Shown here: positions 9,515 through 18,302 of the stretch, in pieces
Layout of the letters: each line of letters begins with the position of its first letter
Position numbering within the stretch: position 1 is the first letter of the stretch
Assembly: GCF_013284035.1 (NCBI RefSeq)
Contig: NZ_CP054141.1
Location: 3,162,001-3,226,000, forward strand
DNA length: 64,000 nucleotides
Reading direction: 5' to 3'
Source of the DNA: Flavobacterium sp. M31R6
GTDB taxonomy: Bacteria > Bacteroidota > Bacteroidia > Flavobacteriales > Flavobacteriaceae
Position numbers and translations under genes: made by a program
Notes under the pieces: generated by a model
Database searches by the model: none
The model's input: only the letters and a program-made list of their open reading frames with translations
Told to the model about the DNA's origin: nothing

Positions 9515-10597
9515 CTATTCTGCTTTTAATCGCAAATGAGTAATAACTTCTTGAGGCGCTACGTATTTATAGTGAATTTTATCATTGTCTTTAACCTTCT
9601 GAACACCTTCCAACAAGATTTTGTCATTTACGGTTATACCGCTGTCAATCAAATACAAATCTGGAATTTCTCCTTTAATTGTAATTTCTCTAGAAGATAC
9701 AACATCGTTTTTATCCACAACAAAAACATATTTCTTGTCTTGAATTTCATAAGTAGCTTTTTGTGGAATCACAATTACATTTGGAAGAGGAGCTTCCATC
9801 AATACTTTTCCGGTTTCTCCGTGTTTCAATAACTTACCCGGATTCGGGAATCGCGCTCTAAAAGCAATATTTCCGGTTTCATTATCAAATTCACTTTCGA
9901 TAACTTCTACATTTCCTTTTTCTTTAAATGTATTACCATTAGCCAAAAGTAATCCTACCTTGGTTTCTGCTCTGCCTTTAACATTGGTTTCATAATCCAA
10001 ATATTCTGGTTCAGAAACATTAAAATAAGCAAACATCTGGCTGTTATCAGAAAGGCTGGTAAGCAGCTCTCCTTCATCAATAAGACTTCCTAGTTTCTTT
10101 GGGATTCTGTCGATAGTCCCATCAAACGGAGCTCTGATTTCGGTAAATGACAAATGAACTTTTGCAAGGGAAACTTCAGCTCTTGCCTGATCTAATTTAG
10201 CTTGAGCGACAGCTTGCTCATTTTTTGAAACTATATTTTTGTCTGCCAAAGTTTTAGCATTTTTAAGCTCAATTTCTGCCGCTTTTTCTTCTGCTTGAGC
10301 TCCTAACAATTCAGCTTCATACACTTTTGGCATAATTCGGAACAATACCTGGCCTGCTTTTACAAATTGGCCTTCATCAACATAAATATTTTGCAGAAAT
10401 CCTTTTTCTTGTGCACGAATCTCAATATTTCGAAAAGATTTTATCTGTGCAACATATTGCTTCGTTAGCGAAGTATCAATTTTTACAGGATTAGTAACTG
10501 CAAAAGTTTCGACTTCTTCTTTTTCTTCTTTCTTACTTGTACAGCTAGCAAGAGACAACACGGCAATTAAGCCCATGAACACGAGTGATTTTTTCAT
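9515..10597 (-). CDS. RND efflux periplasmic adaptor (membrane fusion protein)
   Basis: This 360-residue lipoprotein bridges the RND pump and the outer-membrane channel. The signal peptide ends in LSLASC (Cys20), predicting an inner-membrane lipid anchor. The lipoyl half-motifs flank an alpha-helical hairpin. The first is GFLQNIYVDEGQFVKAGQVLF; the second is LSFTEIRAPFDGTIDRIP. Between them (about residues 95-150) lies an Ala/Glu/Lys-rich coiled coil. Beta-barrel and membrane-proximal domains follow. It is the second gene of the minus-strand operon after the small exported protein at 10771-11166. Confidence 0.95.
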   Translation of the reverse strand: MKKSLVFMGLIAVLSLASCTSKKEEKEEVETFAVTNPVKIDTSLTKQYVAQIKSFRNIEIRAQEKGFLQNIYVDEGQFVKAGQVLFRIMPKVYEAELLGAQAEEKAAEIELKNAKTLADKNIVSKNEQAVAQAKLDQARAEVSLAKVHLSFTEIRAPFDGTIDRIPKKLGSLIDEGELLTSLSDNSQMFAYFNVSEPEYLDYETNVKGRAETKVGLLLANGNTFKEKGNVEVIESEFDNETGNIAFRARFPNPGKLLKHGETGKVLMEAPLPNVIVIPQKATYEIQDKKYVFVVDKNDVVSSREITIKGEIPDLYLIDSGITVNDKILLEGVQKVKDNDKIHYKYVAPQEVITHLRLKAE

Positions 10598-10770
10598 TGT
10601 AATAAAAATGGTTGTTATGCAATAATTGATGGAATAGAAAATTCCTTTGAAAGCAAAAGACCATCAGTTACCAGTGTGAGACCAGAACTATCATTCAAGA
10701 TGAAATAAATTTAATATACCCCCAAGAGGTATACATCATCACACTTTTGGCAACTGATGTAGGGTATATA

Positions 10771-11166
10771 TCAAATTCTTAAAACTCCTATTCTTAAGTA
10801 AATAGGATTAGAATGGGCGCAATTGGACGCGAAGTTTTCAAACTGTTTGGAATAATCCTTGAAAATAAACTCATTGGAGAATGTCAAATACCAACTGTCT
10901 AACAAACTATGTTTTGCAGCTAAGATTTTATTGGCACCACCATTTTTAAGATCATCACTTCTGTGAAATTCCTCGTCTAAGTCCACGTCAGCATCTTCAA
11001 TTAAGACACTTCCTGGTTCTGCAGTTCTAAGTTTTACTTGTTGTTTTTTTACAAAATCCCAAGAAGGAGAATCACAAATAGCAATAGGATGTGTATCGGC
11101 ATGGAGATGTTGTCCACCACCCAGCAGAAAAATACACAGACATATGAAATTTATAATTACTCTCAT
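10771..11166 (-). CDS. Small exported protein of unknown function
   Basis: This is a 131-residue protein that I do not recognise. It has a clear Sec signal peptide (MRVIINFICLCIFLLGGG, cleavage probably after HADT-proximal Ala at about residue 24). The mature part is acidic, with two Cys residues about 85 apart (CDSPSWDF and NCAHSNP), and ends in YLRIGVLRI. It lies 173 bp upstream of the efflux adaptor on the same strand, so it may be cotranscribed or share regulation. Similar short flavobacterial exported proteins ending in RVLRI-like tails exist in my memory, but I cannot name a family. Confidence 0.6.
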   Translation of the reverse strand: MRVIINFICLCIFLLGGGQHLHADTHPIAICDSPSWDFVKKQQVKLRTAEPGSVLIEDADVDLDEEFHRSDDLKNGGANKILAAKHSLLDSWYLTFSNEFIFKDYSKQFENFASNCAHSNPIYLRIGVLRI

Positions 11167-11608
11167 TTGGGTGCGAAAATAATAAAAGATTGAGATAAAA
11201 AAACATTTTTTTAGCAGGCAAAAGTTATAAGAGCCAACGAAAACGTTTTCTTTCGTTTAAAACCACGAATACTTTATGCTATGTTAACAATAATTTCTTA
11301 TTAATTTAATCATTAAAAACCTACATTCATATTATTGATTGTAATTTTTCTCATGATAACAAATTATTTTTGGGAAAGTTGCTAGAATAACTAAATGTGT
11401 TACTTAGCCCTGATGGAAGCGGCATCCCGTCTCGTCTCGTCTTTTTGGACGAGACGAGACGGATATAGTGGACAGCAGGAAAAATGTTGATGAAAAACGA
11501 AAAACTTCTGCTCCTAAAGATCCATGGCTTCAAATAGTCATTTTTCACTGAAGTTCTATGTCATTAAGAAATAGAAATTCGTTTCTTTGCTGAAATTAAA
11601 ATTCTTTG
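11167..11608. other. Divergent intergenic region with one repeat copy
   Basis: The 440-bp gap separates the small exported protein (minus) from the pentapeptide protein (plus). The only structure I see is the repeat at 11403-11518; promoters for both sides must be here. Confidence 0.6.
11403..11518 (-). repeat. Covarying-hairpin repeat, copy 1
   Basis: On the minus strand it starts TTTAGGAGCAGAAG and ends CTTCCATCAGGGCTAAG. The outer stem is CCTG/CAGG instead of the common CCCG/CGGG. The central hairpin pairs CCGTCTCGTCTCGTC with GACGAGACGAGACGG. This stem sequence is not found in the other copies, but its pairing is perfect. Confidence 0.85.
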
Positions 11609-12178
11609 ATGCCAGAATATTTCCTAGATATCGAATACAACAATCACACTTACGGCGTTGATGAAGTTAATTTTAAGGAATTTGAATGTTGTACATTTAA
11701 TAACTGTACGTTTTCGGCCTGTAATTTTATGGATGTAACTTTTATTGATTGTGTTTTTAATGACTGTATTTTTAGCGAAGGCAGAATCAATCATGTGGCT
11801 TTGAGAACCGTAACTTTCAATCGATGTAAAATCAAGGAGGTTAATTTTGCAATGTGCAACAAACTTATTTTTGAAGTCCGTTTTAACGATTGCACATTGG
11901 ATTTCTCTAAATTTTATACCCTAAAAATAAAAGGGACTCCGTTTATCAATTGCAGTTTGATTGCTGTGGATTTTATGGCTGCCGATTTGACTGAAACACT
12001 ATTTGATAATTGTGACTTATACCGTTCCGAATTTGCCAAAGCCATAGCCAACAAAGCCAATTTCAGAACCAGTTATAATTATACAATAGACCCAAAAAAT
12101 ACCAAATTGAAGAAAGCAATTTTTTCAGTGGAAGGACTAAAAGGTTTGCTTTACAAACATGATATTATAATAAAATAA
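11609..12178 (+). CDS. Pentapeptide-repeat protein
   Basis: This 189-residue protein is built from A(D/N)LXX-type five-residue repeats, visible as a register of F/L every fifth position. Examples are FKEFECCTFNNCTFSACNF, VFNDCIFSEGRI and FIDCVFNDC. It probably folds as a right-handed quadrilateral beta-helix. It is unusually rich in Cys within the repeats. The start is the ATG of MPEYFLDIEY at 11609, and a TTG three bases upstream is less likely. Function is unknown: some relatives protect DNA gyrase (Qnr-like), but the short length and lack of a Qnr loop pattern give no support for that. Confidence 0.85.
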   Translation: MPEYFLDIEYNNHTYGVDEVNFKEFECCTFNNCTFSACNFMDVTFIDCVFNDCIFSEGRINHVALRTVTFNRCKIKEVNFAMCNKLIFEVRFNDCTLDFSKFYTLKIKGTPFINCSLIAVDFMAADLTETLFDNCDLYRSEFAKAIANKANFRTSYNYTIDPKNTKLKKAIFSVEGLKGLLYKHDIIIK

Positions 12179-12184
12179 GAAATT

Positions 12185-12643
12185 TCAACATACCATTTTA
12201 TCAAATCGTCTTTGCATTTCCTCATTACTAATGTCTTCTTTATGCGTTGCTATCATCCATTTATAGCCAAATGGATCCATTACCTGCCCCACACGATCGC
12301 CATAAAACATATCATCTACTGCCATGAGTGAAGTGGCACCGGCATCGAGAGCTTTTTGAAATGAAACATCGACATCTTTAACATATAATCCAAAAGTCAT
12401 TGGGTTTCCCCCGATAGACGAAGGACTTTTATTTCCCCAATCGATATTCTCATCGGCCATCATCAATAATGAACCTTCAATATCTATTTCTGCATGGCCA
12501 ATTGAGCCATCAGGCATCAGTAATCTTCCTTTTTCTTTTGCCCCAAAAGCTTTTTTATAAAACTCAATAGCGTCACTGCATCCTTTGATTGTTATGTAGG
12601 CATTCAATGTGTACGCTCCCGGATAAATGTGTGATGTTTCCAT
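12185..12643 (-). CDS. VOC-family protein (PhnB/glyoxalase-like)
   Basis: This 152-residue protein has the vicinal-oxygen-chelate fold. The first half contains AYITIKGCSDAIEFYKKAFG and MPDGSIGHAEIDI. The second half contains GLYVKDVDVSFQKALDAGA and ends in DRVGQVMDPFGYKWMIATH, the typical PhnB-like C-terminus. Metal-dependent chemistry is possible but no substrate can be assigned. It is convergent with the pentapeptide gene (6 bp between stops), with no room for a separate terminator. Confidence 0.88.
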   Translation of the reverse strand: METSHIYPGAYTLNAYITIKGCSDAIEFYKKAFGAKEKGRLLMPDGSIGHAEIDIEGSLLMMADENIDWGNKSPSSIGGNPMTFGLYVKDVDVSFQKALDAGATSLMAVDDMFYGDRVGQVMDPFGYKWMIATHKEDISNEEMQRRFDKMVC

Positions 12644-12784
12644 GTGTATTTATTTTTTAAATTTTCATATAGCTCTTAAAACGCTATCATAAAGAGAACA
12701 TTAAAATTACTCATTTTACTATATACCAACACATTACAAACTAGTATTTTTAACATAAAGAAAACATTTGAAACAAAAACACAT

Positions 12785-12815
12785 AAAAAAACCGAAGCAA
12801 ATGGGCTTCGGTTTC
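12785..12815 (-). terminator. Terminator after the GNAT gene
   Basis: The palindrome ACCGAAGC/GCTTCGGT with a 6-nt loop is followed on the minus strand by a run of seven T. It lies about 50 bp beyond the stop codon at 12865. Confidence 0.85.
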
Positions 12816-12864
12816 TCAAAATTTCTAAATAGCATCTTTATTGATTCGAGCGATAGCGAATAGG

Positions 12865-13365
12865 TTAAGTAATCGGTTTCTCCAACACATAATCCTCCAT
12901 CAGGTAACCGTGATCCAATTCTATATTAACCTCTTCAACGATTTCAAAACCTAATTTTTGATAGAAATATAATGCTTTATTGAATCGGTTTACATTTAAT
13001 GAAAGTGCATTCGAATCGTTTTCTTTTGCAACCTTTTCGATAAAATCTATTAGCTTTTTGCCAATTCCTTTACCTTGTGTTTGAGGCAAAATATAAATCT
13101 TATGAATTTTGGTTTGTTGCTTTTGGTTGTAATGATGCTCATAGGAAGCAAAACCTAAAGTCTCCTCACCTTCTCTGGCTAATATAAAATGATGCCCCTT
13201 ATTGGCAACACTATCATTTAATGCTTCTTCGTTATAAAAGGCATCCAACATATAATCCAATTGTGCTTTCGAAAGGATTTCTCCATAGGCAATAGGCCAT
13301 GTTTGATGCGCAATATTTTGAATCGTATTATAATCGTTTGCCGTAGCTGCTACTATCTTTATCAT
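12865..13365 (-). CDS. GNAT-family N-acetyltransferase
   Basis: This 166-residue acetyl-CoA-dependent transferase carries the coenzyme-binding loop QTQGKGIGKKLIDFIE (R/QxxGxG/A motif). The C-terminal fold is ALSLNVNRFNKALYFYQKLGFEIVEE. The substrate is unknown. A TATATTTG promoter element (13372-13379) lies only about 6 bp upstream of the ATG, so the message would have almost no 5' untranslated region. Confidence 0.9.
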   Translation of the reverse strand: MIKIVAATANDYNTIQNIAHQTWPIAYGEILSKAQLDYMLDAFYNEEALNDSVANKGHHFILAREGEETLGFASYEHHYNQKQQTKIHKIYILPQTQGKGIGKKLIDFIEKVAKENDSNALSLNVNRFNKALYFYQKLGFEIVEEVNIELDHGYLMEDYVLEKPIT

Positions 13366-13458
13366 TTATTTCAAATATAATTAATATTGAAGTATCTATA
13401 ATGATGATTAATTAAAATAACTTCTCAATATTCAATACCCACCATTCACTACTAAAAT

Positions 13459-14052
13459 CTACCCATGAATTGTCTCGCCTTTTCCGTAGTTGGCAATAAT
13501 CGATTCTTCAAATTCCAGCCATTCCCTCCAGCGTTTTTCAACGTCAATTCCAACGCCATATTTTCGAGCATACGTGATAAAGGTAGTATAATGACCTGCC
13601 TCGCTTTCCATCAAATCTCTATAGAAAATAGCCAGTTCTTCATCCTTAATATTTTCCGAAAGTACTTTGAAACGCTCACAACTTCTTGCTTCAATCATGG
13701 CCGAAAACAACAAGCGCTCCACCAAACCCGAAACTCTGCTTCCGTCACCGCTTTTTTTCATATACAAATACAATTCATTTACATAATCGTCTTTGCGCTC
13801 GCGACCTAATTTCAGTCCGCGTTTGATAATAATATTATGCACTTGCTCAAAATGATCGATTTCCTCTTTGGCCAAAGCCAATAAATCCTTTACCAAATCC
13901 TGATGTTCTGAATTATTGGTAATAATTGTAATCGCATTTGTTGCTGCTTTTTGTTCGCACCAAGCATGATCGGTAAGAATCTCTTCTATGTTTTTTTCAA
14001 CGATATTAACCCATCTAGGATCGGTTGGAAGTTTTAATCTTAGTACTGACAT
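13459..14052 (-). CDS. miaE: tRNA-(ms2io6A)-hydroxylase-like diiron protein (MiaE family)
   Basis: This 197-residue protein belongs to the ferritin-like diiron MiaE family, whose characterised members hydroxylate the isopentenyl side chain of ms2i6A at tRNA position 37. Iron-ligand helices are visible as AKEEIDHFEQVH (ExxH), EARSCERF and MESEAGHYTTF (ExxH). These occur at the expected helix spacing of a four-helix bundle. The length matches family members (about 195-200). It is on the same strand as glyA, separated by 130 bp of palindromic spacer. Confidence 0.88.
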   Translation of the reverse strand: MSVLRLKLPTDPRWVNIVEKNIEEILTDHAWCEQKAATNAITIITNNSEHQDLVKDLLALAKEEIDHFEQVHNIIIKRGLKLGRERKDDYVNELYLYMKKSGDGSRVSGLVERLLFSAMIEARSCERFKVLSENIKDEELAIFYRDLMESEAGHYTTFITYARKYGVGIDVEKRWREWLEFEESIIANYGKGETIHG

Positions 14053-14109
14053 TTTAAAATTAGTTTAGGGTTTAAAAATTTGTTTAAAGTTTAAGGTTTT
14101 CTAAAAAAG

Positions 14110-14167
14110 AAAAGAGTTTAAAGTTCGAACTTTTGCACAATACAAAACGTTAAACTTTAAACTCTTT
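14110..14167. repeat. Inverted repeat between glyA and miaE
   Basis: AAAGAGTTTAAAGTT (14111-14125) pairs with AACTTTAAACTCTTT (14153-14167). It could act as a terminator or processing site after glyA on the minus strand. Confidence 0.6.
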
Positions 14168-14185
14168 AAACTATTAAACAAAAAT

Positions 14186-15460
14186 TTAGAACACAAAGAT
14201 TGCTCTTTCGCTCATCATTTCGTTTACTTCATTGGCTACTTCTTCAATAACATCTTCGTTGGTGTGATCTACCAAAACTCTGTCGATCAAATCAACGATA
14301 GTTTCCATATCTTCTTCAACAAGACCACGAGTCGTGATTGCTGCAGTTCCCACACGGATACCTGAAGTTACAAATGGAGATTTATCATCAAATGGAACCA
14401 TGTTTTTATTTACTGTGATTTCTGCTTTTACCAAAGCATTTTCAGCCTCTTTTCCAGAAATTCCTTTGTTTCTAAGGTCAATCAACATCATATGATTGTC
14501 TGTTCCTCCAGAAATGATATTGTATCCTCTTTTTACAAAAGCATCAGCCATTGCATTTGCATTTTTTTGCAATTGCATAGCATAGGTAAAGAACTCATCT
14601 TTTAATGCTTCTCCAAAAGCTACTGCTTTGGCAGCAATAATGTGCATTAATGGTCCACCTTGATTTCCAGGAAAAACGGCAAGATCCAATAATGATGACA
14701 TCATTCTGATTTCTCCTTTTGGTGTAGTTAATCCCCAAGGATTTTCAAAATCTTTACCCATCATGATCAAACCTCCACGTGGTCCACGCAATGTCTTGTG
14801 AGTTGTTGTTGTAACAATATGACAGTGAGGAATTGGGTCATTCATCAAACCTTTGGCGATAAGCCCAGCAGGATGAGAAATATCTGCCATTAAAATAGCA
14901 CCAACACTATCAGCAATTACTCTAAAACGCTCAAAATCCATATCACGAGAGTAAGCCGAAGCACCTGCGATAATTAATTTTGGTTGTTCTTTAGTAGCTA
15001 TTTCTTGAATTTTATCATAATCCAAACGACCAGTTTCTTTATCTACACCATAGAAAACAGGATTGTACAAACGTCCAGAAAAGTTTACTGGTGAACCGTG
15101 AGTTAAGTGTCCTCCGTGAGATAAATCGAAACCTAAAATTTTGTCACCTGGTTTCAAGCAAGCAAAAAATACTGCTGTATTAGCTTGTGAACCTGAGTGA
15201 GGTTGTACGTTTGCATACTCAGCACCAAATAATTCTTTTGCTCTGTCGATAGCAATTTGTTCTACTACATCAACTACTTCGCAGCCTCCGTAATATCTTT
15301 TGCCAGGATATCCTTCAGCATATTTATTAGTTAAAACAGATCCAGCAGCTTCCATTACTTCGTCACTTACAAAGTTTTCAGAAGCAATAAGTTCTAGTCC
15401 GTGAATTTGTCTGTCTTGTTCTTCAAGAATGAGGTCAAAAATTTGTTCGTCGCGTTGCAT
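14186..15460 (-). CDS. glyA: Serine hydroxymethyltransferase
   Basis: This PLP enzyme converts serine and tetrahydrofolate to glycine and 5,10-methylene-THF, the main one-carbon source. The 424-residue protein from ATG 15460 ([18 protein letters not shown]) contains [26 protein letters not shown] and [15 protein letters not shown]. The PLP-lysine motif is [15 protein letters not shown] longer frame to 15496 exists, but a TATTTTTG promoter element sits at 15486-15493 inside that extension, so the start at 15460 is the credible one. Confidence 0.97.
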   Translation of the reverse strand: MQRDEQIFDLILEEQDRQIHGLELIASENFVSDEVMEAAGSVLTNKYAEGYPGKRYYGGCEVVDVVEQIAIDRAKELFGAEYANVQPHSGSQANTAVFFACLKPGDKILGFDLSHGGHLTHGSPVNFSGRLYNPVFYGVDKETGRLDYDKIQEIATKEQPKLIIAGASAYSRDMDFERFRVIADSVGAILMADISHPAGLIAKGLMNDPIPHCHIVTTTTHKTLRGPRGGLIMMGKDFENPWGLTTPKGEIRMMSSLLDLAVFPGNQGGPLMHIIAAKAVAFGEALKDEFFTYAMQLQKNANAMADAFVKRGYNIISGGTDNHMMLIDLRNKGISGKEAENALVKAEITVNKNMVPFDDKSPFVTSGIRVGTAAITTRGLVEEDMETIVDLIDRVLVDHTNEDVIEEVANEVNEMMSERAIFVF

Positions 15461-15485
15461 TTCTTTGATTTTCGTTAATTTGACG

Positions 15486-15493
15486 CAAAAATA
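15486..15493 (-). promoter_or_regulatory. glyA promoter -7 element
   Basis: The element reads TATTTTTG on the minus strand, matching the Bacteroidota consensus TAnnTTTG, with the start codon 26 bp downstream. It rules out the longer reading frame for glyA. Confidence 0.65.
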
Positions 15494-15503
15494 CAAAAAA
15501 ACG

Positions 15504-15534
15504 TTTGTTTAACCCTTAGATTATAATATATTTG
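15504..15534 (+). promoter_or_regulatory. Fumarylacetoacetase gene promoter
   Basis: TTTG (15504-15507) and TATATTTG (15527-15534) are separated by 19 bp, matching the Bacteroidota -33/-7 pattern. The ATG lies 33 bp downstream. Confidence 0.7.
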
Positions 15535-15567
15535 ACAAGTAATTTTCAACAAACAATTAACATTATC

Positions 15568-16851
15568 ATGCCAATAACAGCCAACGACACTAGTAGAAAA
15601 TCATGGTTAGAAGTACTGCCAGACAGCGACTTCCCTATCCAAAACATTCCATTTGGAGTTTTTCTTACCAAAGAAAACATCGTTACAGTAGGTTCTAGAA
15701 TTGGTGATTTTGCAATCGATTTGGGTGCTTTACAACAATTAAATTACTTTGAAGGAATCGAATTGACAGACGATATGTTCATGCAAGATACCTTGAACGA
15801 TTTTATATCGGATGGTCAAAAAACATGGAGATTGGTACGAAATAGAATTGCCGAAATTTTTGACGCAACAAATCCCGAATTAAGAGACAATACCGAACAT
15901 AGAGACATAGTGATTTTTAGAATGGAGGATGTTGAGATGCAACTTCCTGTATTAATTGGTGATTACACTGATTTTTATTCCAGCAAAGAACACGCTACCA
16001 ATGTTGGGAAAATGTTTCGTGACCCGGAAAATGCTTTATTACCAAACTGGTTACATATACCAGTAGGATACCACGGAAGAAGTTCGACTATTATTCCATC
16101 GGGGATTCCAGTACACAGACCTATGGGGCAAACTTTACCAAATGGTGAAACTATGCCAGTTTTTGGTGCTTCTCGCTTAGTTGATTTCGAATTGGAAACT
16201 GCTTTTATCACGACCGATGTCAATATTATGGGAGAGAACATTCCTATTGGTGAAACCGAAGATTATATTTTCGGAATGGTTTTATTAAATGACTGGAGTG
16301 CACGCGATATTCAAAAATGGGAATATGTACCGCTTGGACCATTCTTAGCCAAAAACTTTGGTTCATCAATTTCTCCTTGGATAGTTACATTAGATGCTCT
16401 AGAACCTTTTAGAACAAAAGGTCCTAAACAAGAGCCAACTCCTTTTCCTTATTTGCAACAAAAAGGAAAACATTCATTCGATATCAATCTTGAAGTAGCT
16501 ATTGCTCCAGAAAATGCTGAGCCAACAGTTGTTTCCAGAACCAATTTCAAATATATGTATTGGACTATGAGCCAGCAATTGGCACATCATACTTCAAACG
16601 GATGCCGTGTTAACTCCGGTGACATGATGGGTTCCGGAACTATTTCCGGTCCTACACCAGACAGTTATGGTTCTATGCTCGAACTGACTTGGGGCGGTAA
16701 AAACCCAATTAAATTAAATGATGGTACCGAGCGTAAATTCATAAATGATGGCGATACCGTAATTATTAAAGGATATAGTCAAAACGGACAGGTTCGTATT
16801 GGTTTTGGGGAATGCTCCAGTAAGCTACTTCCTCCCTTTGTAAGACAATAA
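15568..16851 (+). CDS. fahA: Fumarylacetoacetase
   Basis: This enzyme catalyses the last step of tyrosine/homogentisate breakdown, splitting fumarylacetoacetate into fumarate and acetoacetate. The 427-residue length is right for the family. An N-terminal SH3-like domain precedes the catalytic FAH domain. That domain contains the metal/substrate segment DYTDFYSSKEHATNVGKMFR, the metal-binding FELETAFI, NDWSARDIQKWEY and GSGTISGPTP. The start MPITANDTSRKSW is chosen because the promoter overlaps any upstream alternative. No other tyrosine-degradation gene is adjacent. Confidence 0.96.
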   Translation: MPITANDTSRKSWLEVLPDSDFPIQNIPFGVFLTKENIVTVGSRIGDFAIDLGALQQLNYFEGIELTDDMFMQDTLNDFISDGQKTWRLVRNRIAEIFDATNPELRDNTEHRDIVIFRMEDVEMQLPVLIGDYTDFYSSKEHATNVGKMFRDPENALLPNWLHIPVGYHGRSSTIIPSGIPVHRPMGQTLPNGETMPVFGASRLVDFELETAFITTDVNIMGENIPIGETEDYIFGMVLLNDWSARDIQKWEYVPLGPFLAKNFGSSISPWIVTLDALEPFRTKGPKQEPTPFPYLQQKGKHSFDINLEVAIAPENAEPTVVSRTNFKYMYWTMSQQLAHHTSNGCRVNSGDMMGSGTISGPTPDSYGSMLELTWGGKNPIKLNDGTERKFINDGDTVIIKGYSQNGQVRIGFGECSSKLLPPFVRQ

Positions 16852-16870
16852 CCAAATTCTTTTTATACAC

Positions 16871-16902
16871 AACCGACAATTTATAATTGTCGGTTTTTTT
16901 TT
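16871..16902 (+). terminator. Terminator after fumarylacetoacetase gene
   Basis: Perfect 10-bp stem AACCGACAAT/ATTGTCGGTT followed by nine T, 20 bp after the stop codon. Confidence 0.9.
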
Positions 16903-16914
16903 GAAATATTTTTA

Positions 16915-16945
16915 GCAAAATCTACTAAAGGAATAGTAGATTTGC
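16915..16945 (+). promoter_or_regulatory. Promoter embedded in a palindrome upstream of a lipoprotein gene
   Basis: TAGATTTG (16937-16944) matches the -7 consensus and forms the right half of an inverted repeat, GCAAAATCTACTA / TAGTAGATTTGC. The start codon is 48 bp downstream. The palindrome could be an operator; this is inference. Confidence 0.5.
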
Positions 16946-16991
16946 AAAATATTTTTAACCTACTATTGATATAATTCATTATCCCCATAAA

Positions 16992-18176
16992 ATGAAAAAA
17001 ATTACTCTTATAATTGCTTTTTTTACACTACTTACTTCTTGTGGTGTAAAACAAACCCAAAACAATTTGACTGCCGGAAATTATGACGCCGCTATTGACA
17101 TAGCACTTTCCAATTTACGTTCCAATAAAGACAAAAAAGGAAAACAAGACTATATCTATTTACTTGAAGAGGCTTTCGCCAAAGTCAAAGAACGAGATTT
17201 GAATACCCTTTCTTTTTTGAAAAAAGAAAACAACCCAAGTAATTTGGAAAAAATTTACAATACTTATTTGGCATTACATGACCGCCAAGAGAAAATAAAA
17301 CCATTGCTTCCTCTAAAATTAATCAAAGAAGAAAGAAACGCTATTTTTCCTTTTGATGATTATAATGACCAAATCATCAGCAGCAAAAATGCTTTATCCA
17401 ATTATTTGTATACCAATGCAAAAGCTTTGATGCTAACTAAAAACAAAATGAATTACCGCAGAGTTTATGATGATTTAATTTATTTGGACAAAATAAACCA
17501 TAACTACAAGGATATTGCCAACATGCTAGATGAAGCTCAGTTGAAAGGAACTGATTATGTAATCGTATATACCAAAAACGAAACCAATATGATTATTCCT
17601 GAGCAACTTCAAAATGACTTATTGGATTTCAAAAGCTATAAATTGAATGACAAATGGACCGTTTATCATAGTGTCAAACAAAAAGACACTTATTATGATT
17701 ATGGAATGCTTATCAACTTCAGATCAATTTTAATTTCTCCAGAACAAATAAAAGAAAGAGAATTTACAAAAGAACGTCAAGTAGTTGACGGACAAAGAAA
17801 ACAAGTTGACTCCAATGGGAAAATCGTCTTGGACAGACAAGGAAAGCCAATAATGGTGGACAACCTAATTAATGCTATGGTAAAAATCAACGAAGTTAGA
17901 CAGTTTAAATCATGTCAAATTACTGCCAAAGTGGATTACGTTGACAATAAAACCAAACAATCGTTAGGTTCTTTTCCAGTAACAAGTGAGTTTGTTTTTG
18001 AAAACATTTTTGCCTCTTACAAAGGTGATCCGCGTGCTGCAGATGACAACTACAATTCAAATTTCTACAATAAAGCAGTACCTTTCCCTTCTAGCGAGCA
18101 AATGGTCTATGATACTAGCGAAAATTTAAAAGAAAAAATCAATACCGTTATTAATAGCAATCAGTTTAGAAAATAA
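16992..18176 (+). CDS. Lipoprotein of unknown function
   Basis: This 394-residue protein has a lipoprotein signal (FFTLLTSC, Cys17). It is otherwise soluble, Lys- and Asn-rich and probably mostly helical in the first half. Residues about 20-60 resemble a TPR-like helical pair (NLTAGNYDAAIDIALSNLRSNKDKKGKQ). The C-terminal half is beta-rich. I do not recognise a named domain. It is monocistronic by context, with terminators on both sides and its own promoter. Confidence 0.85.
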   Translation: MKKITLIIAFFTLLTSCGVKQTQNNLTAGNYDAAIDIALSNLRSNKDKKGKQDYIYLLEEAFAKVKERDLNTLSFLKKENNPSNLEKIYNTYLALHDRQEKIKPLLPLKLIKEERNAIFPFDDYNDQIISSKNALSNYLYTNAKALMLTKNKMNYRRVYDDLIYLDKINHNYKDIANMLDEAQLKGTDYVIVYTKNETNMIIPEQLQNDLLDFKSYKLNDKWTVYHSVKQKDTYYDYGMLINFRSILISPEQIKEREFTKERQVVDGQRKQVDSNGKIVLDRQGKPIMVDNLINAMVKINEVRQFKSCQITAKVDYVDNKTKQSLGSFPVTSEFVFENIFASYKGDPRAADDNYNSNFYNKAVPFPSSEQMVYDTSENLKEKINTVINSNQFRK

Positions 18177-18193
18177 CACCTTTAAGTATTACT

Positions 18194-18226
18194 AAAAAAG
18201 CAACTCCACATCGAGTTGCTTTTTTT
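18194..18226. terminator. Bidirectional terminator between convergent genes
   Basis: AAAAAAGCAACTC pairs with GAGTTGCTTTTTT around a 6-nt loop, just after the lipoprotein gene stop and about 75 bp beyond the porin stop. Confidence 0.9.
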
Positions 18227-18302
18227 ATACCTTAAAATTAATCGAAAAACTCTGCGAAATTTGCAAAATTCTTTGTGCCCTTTGTCGTTAACAAGCACAA
18301 TT

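Noticed and set aside
11351..11548. 65-residue reverse frame around 11.4 kb
   Set aside because: It is made largely of the repeat at 11403-11518; its translation follows the repeat, not a protein pattern.
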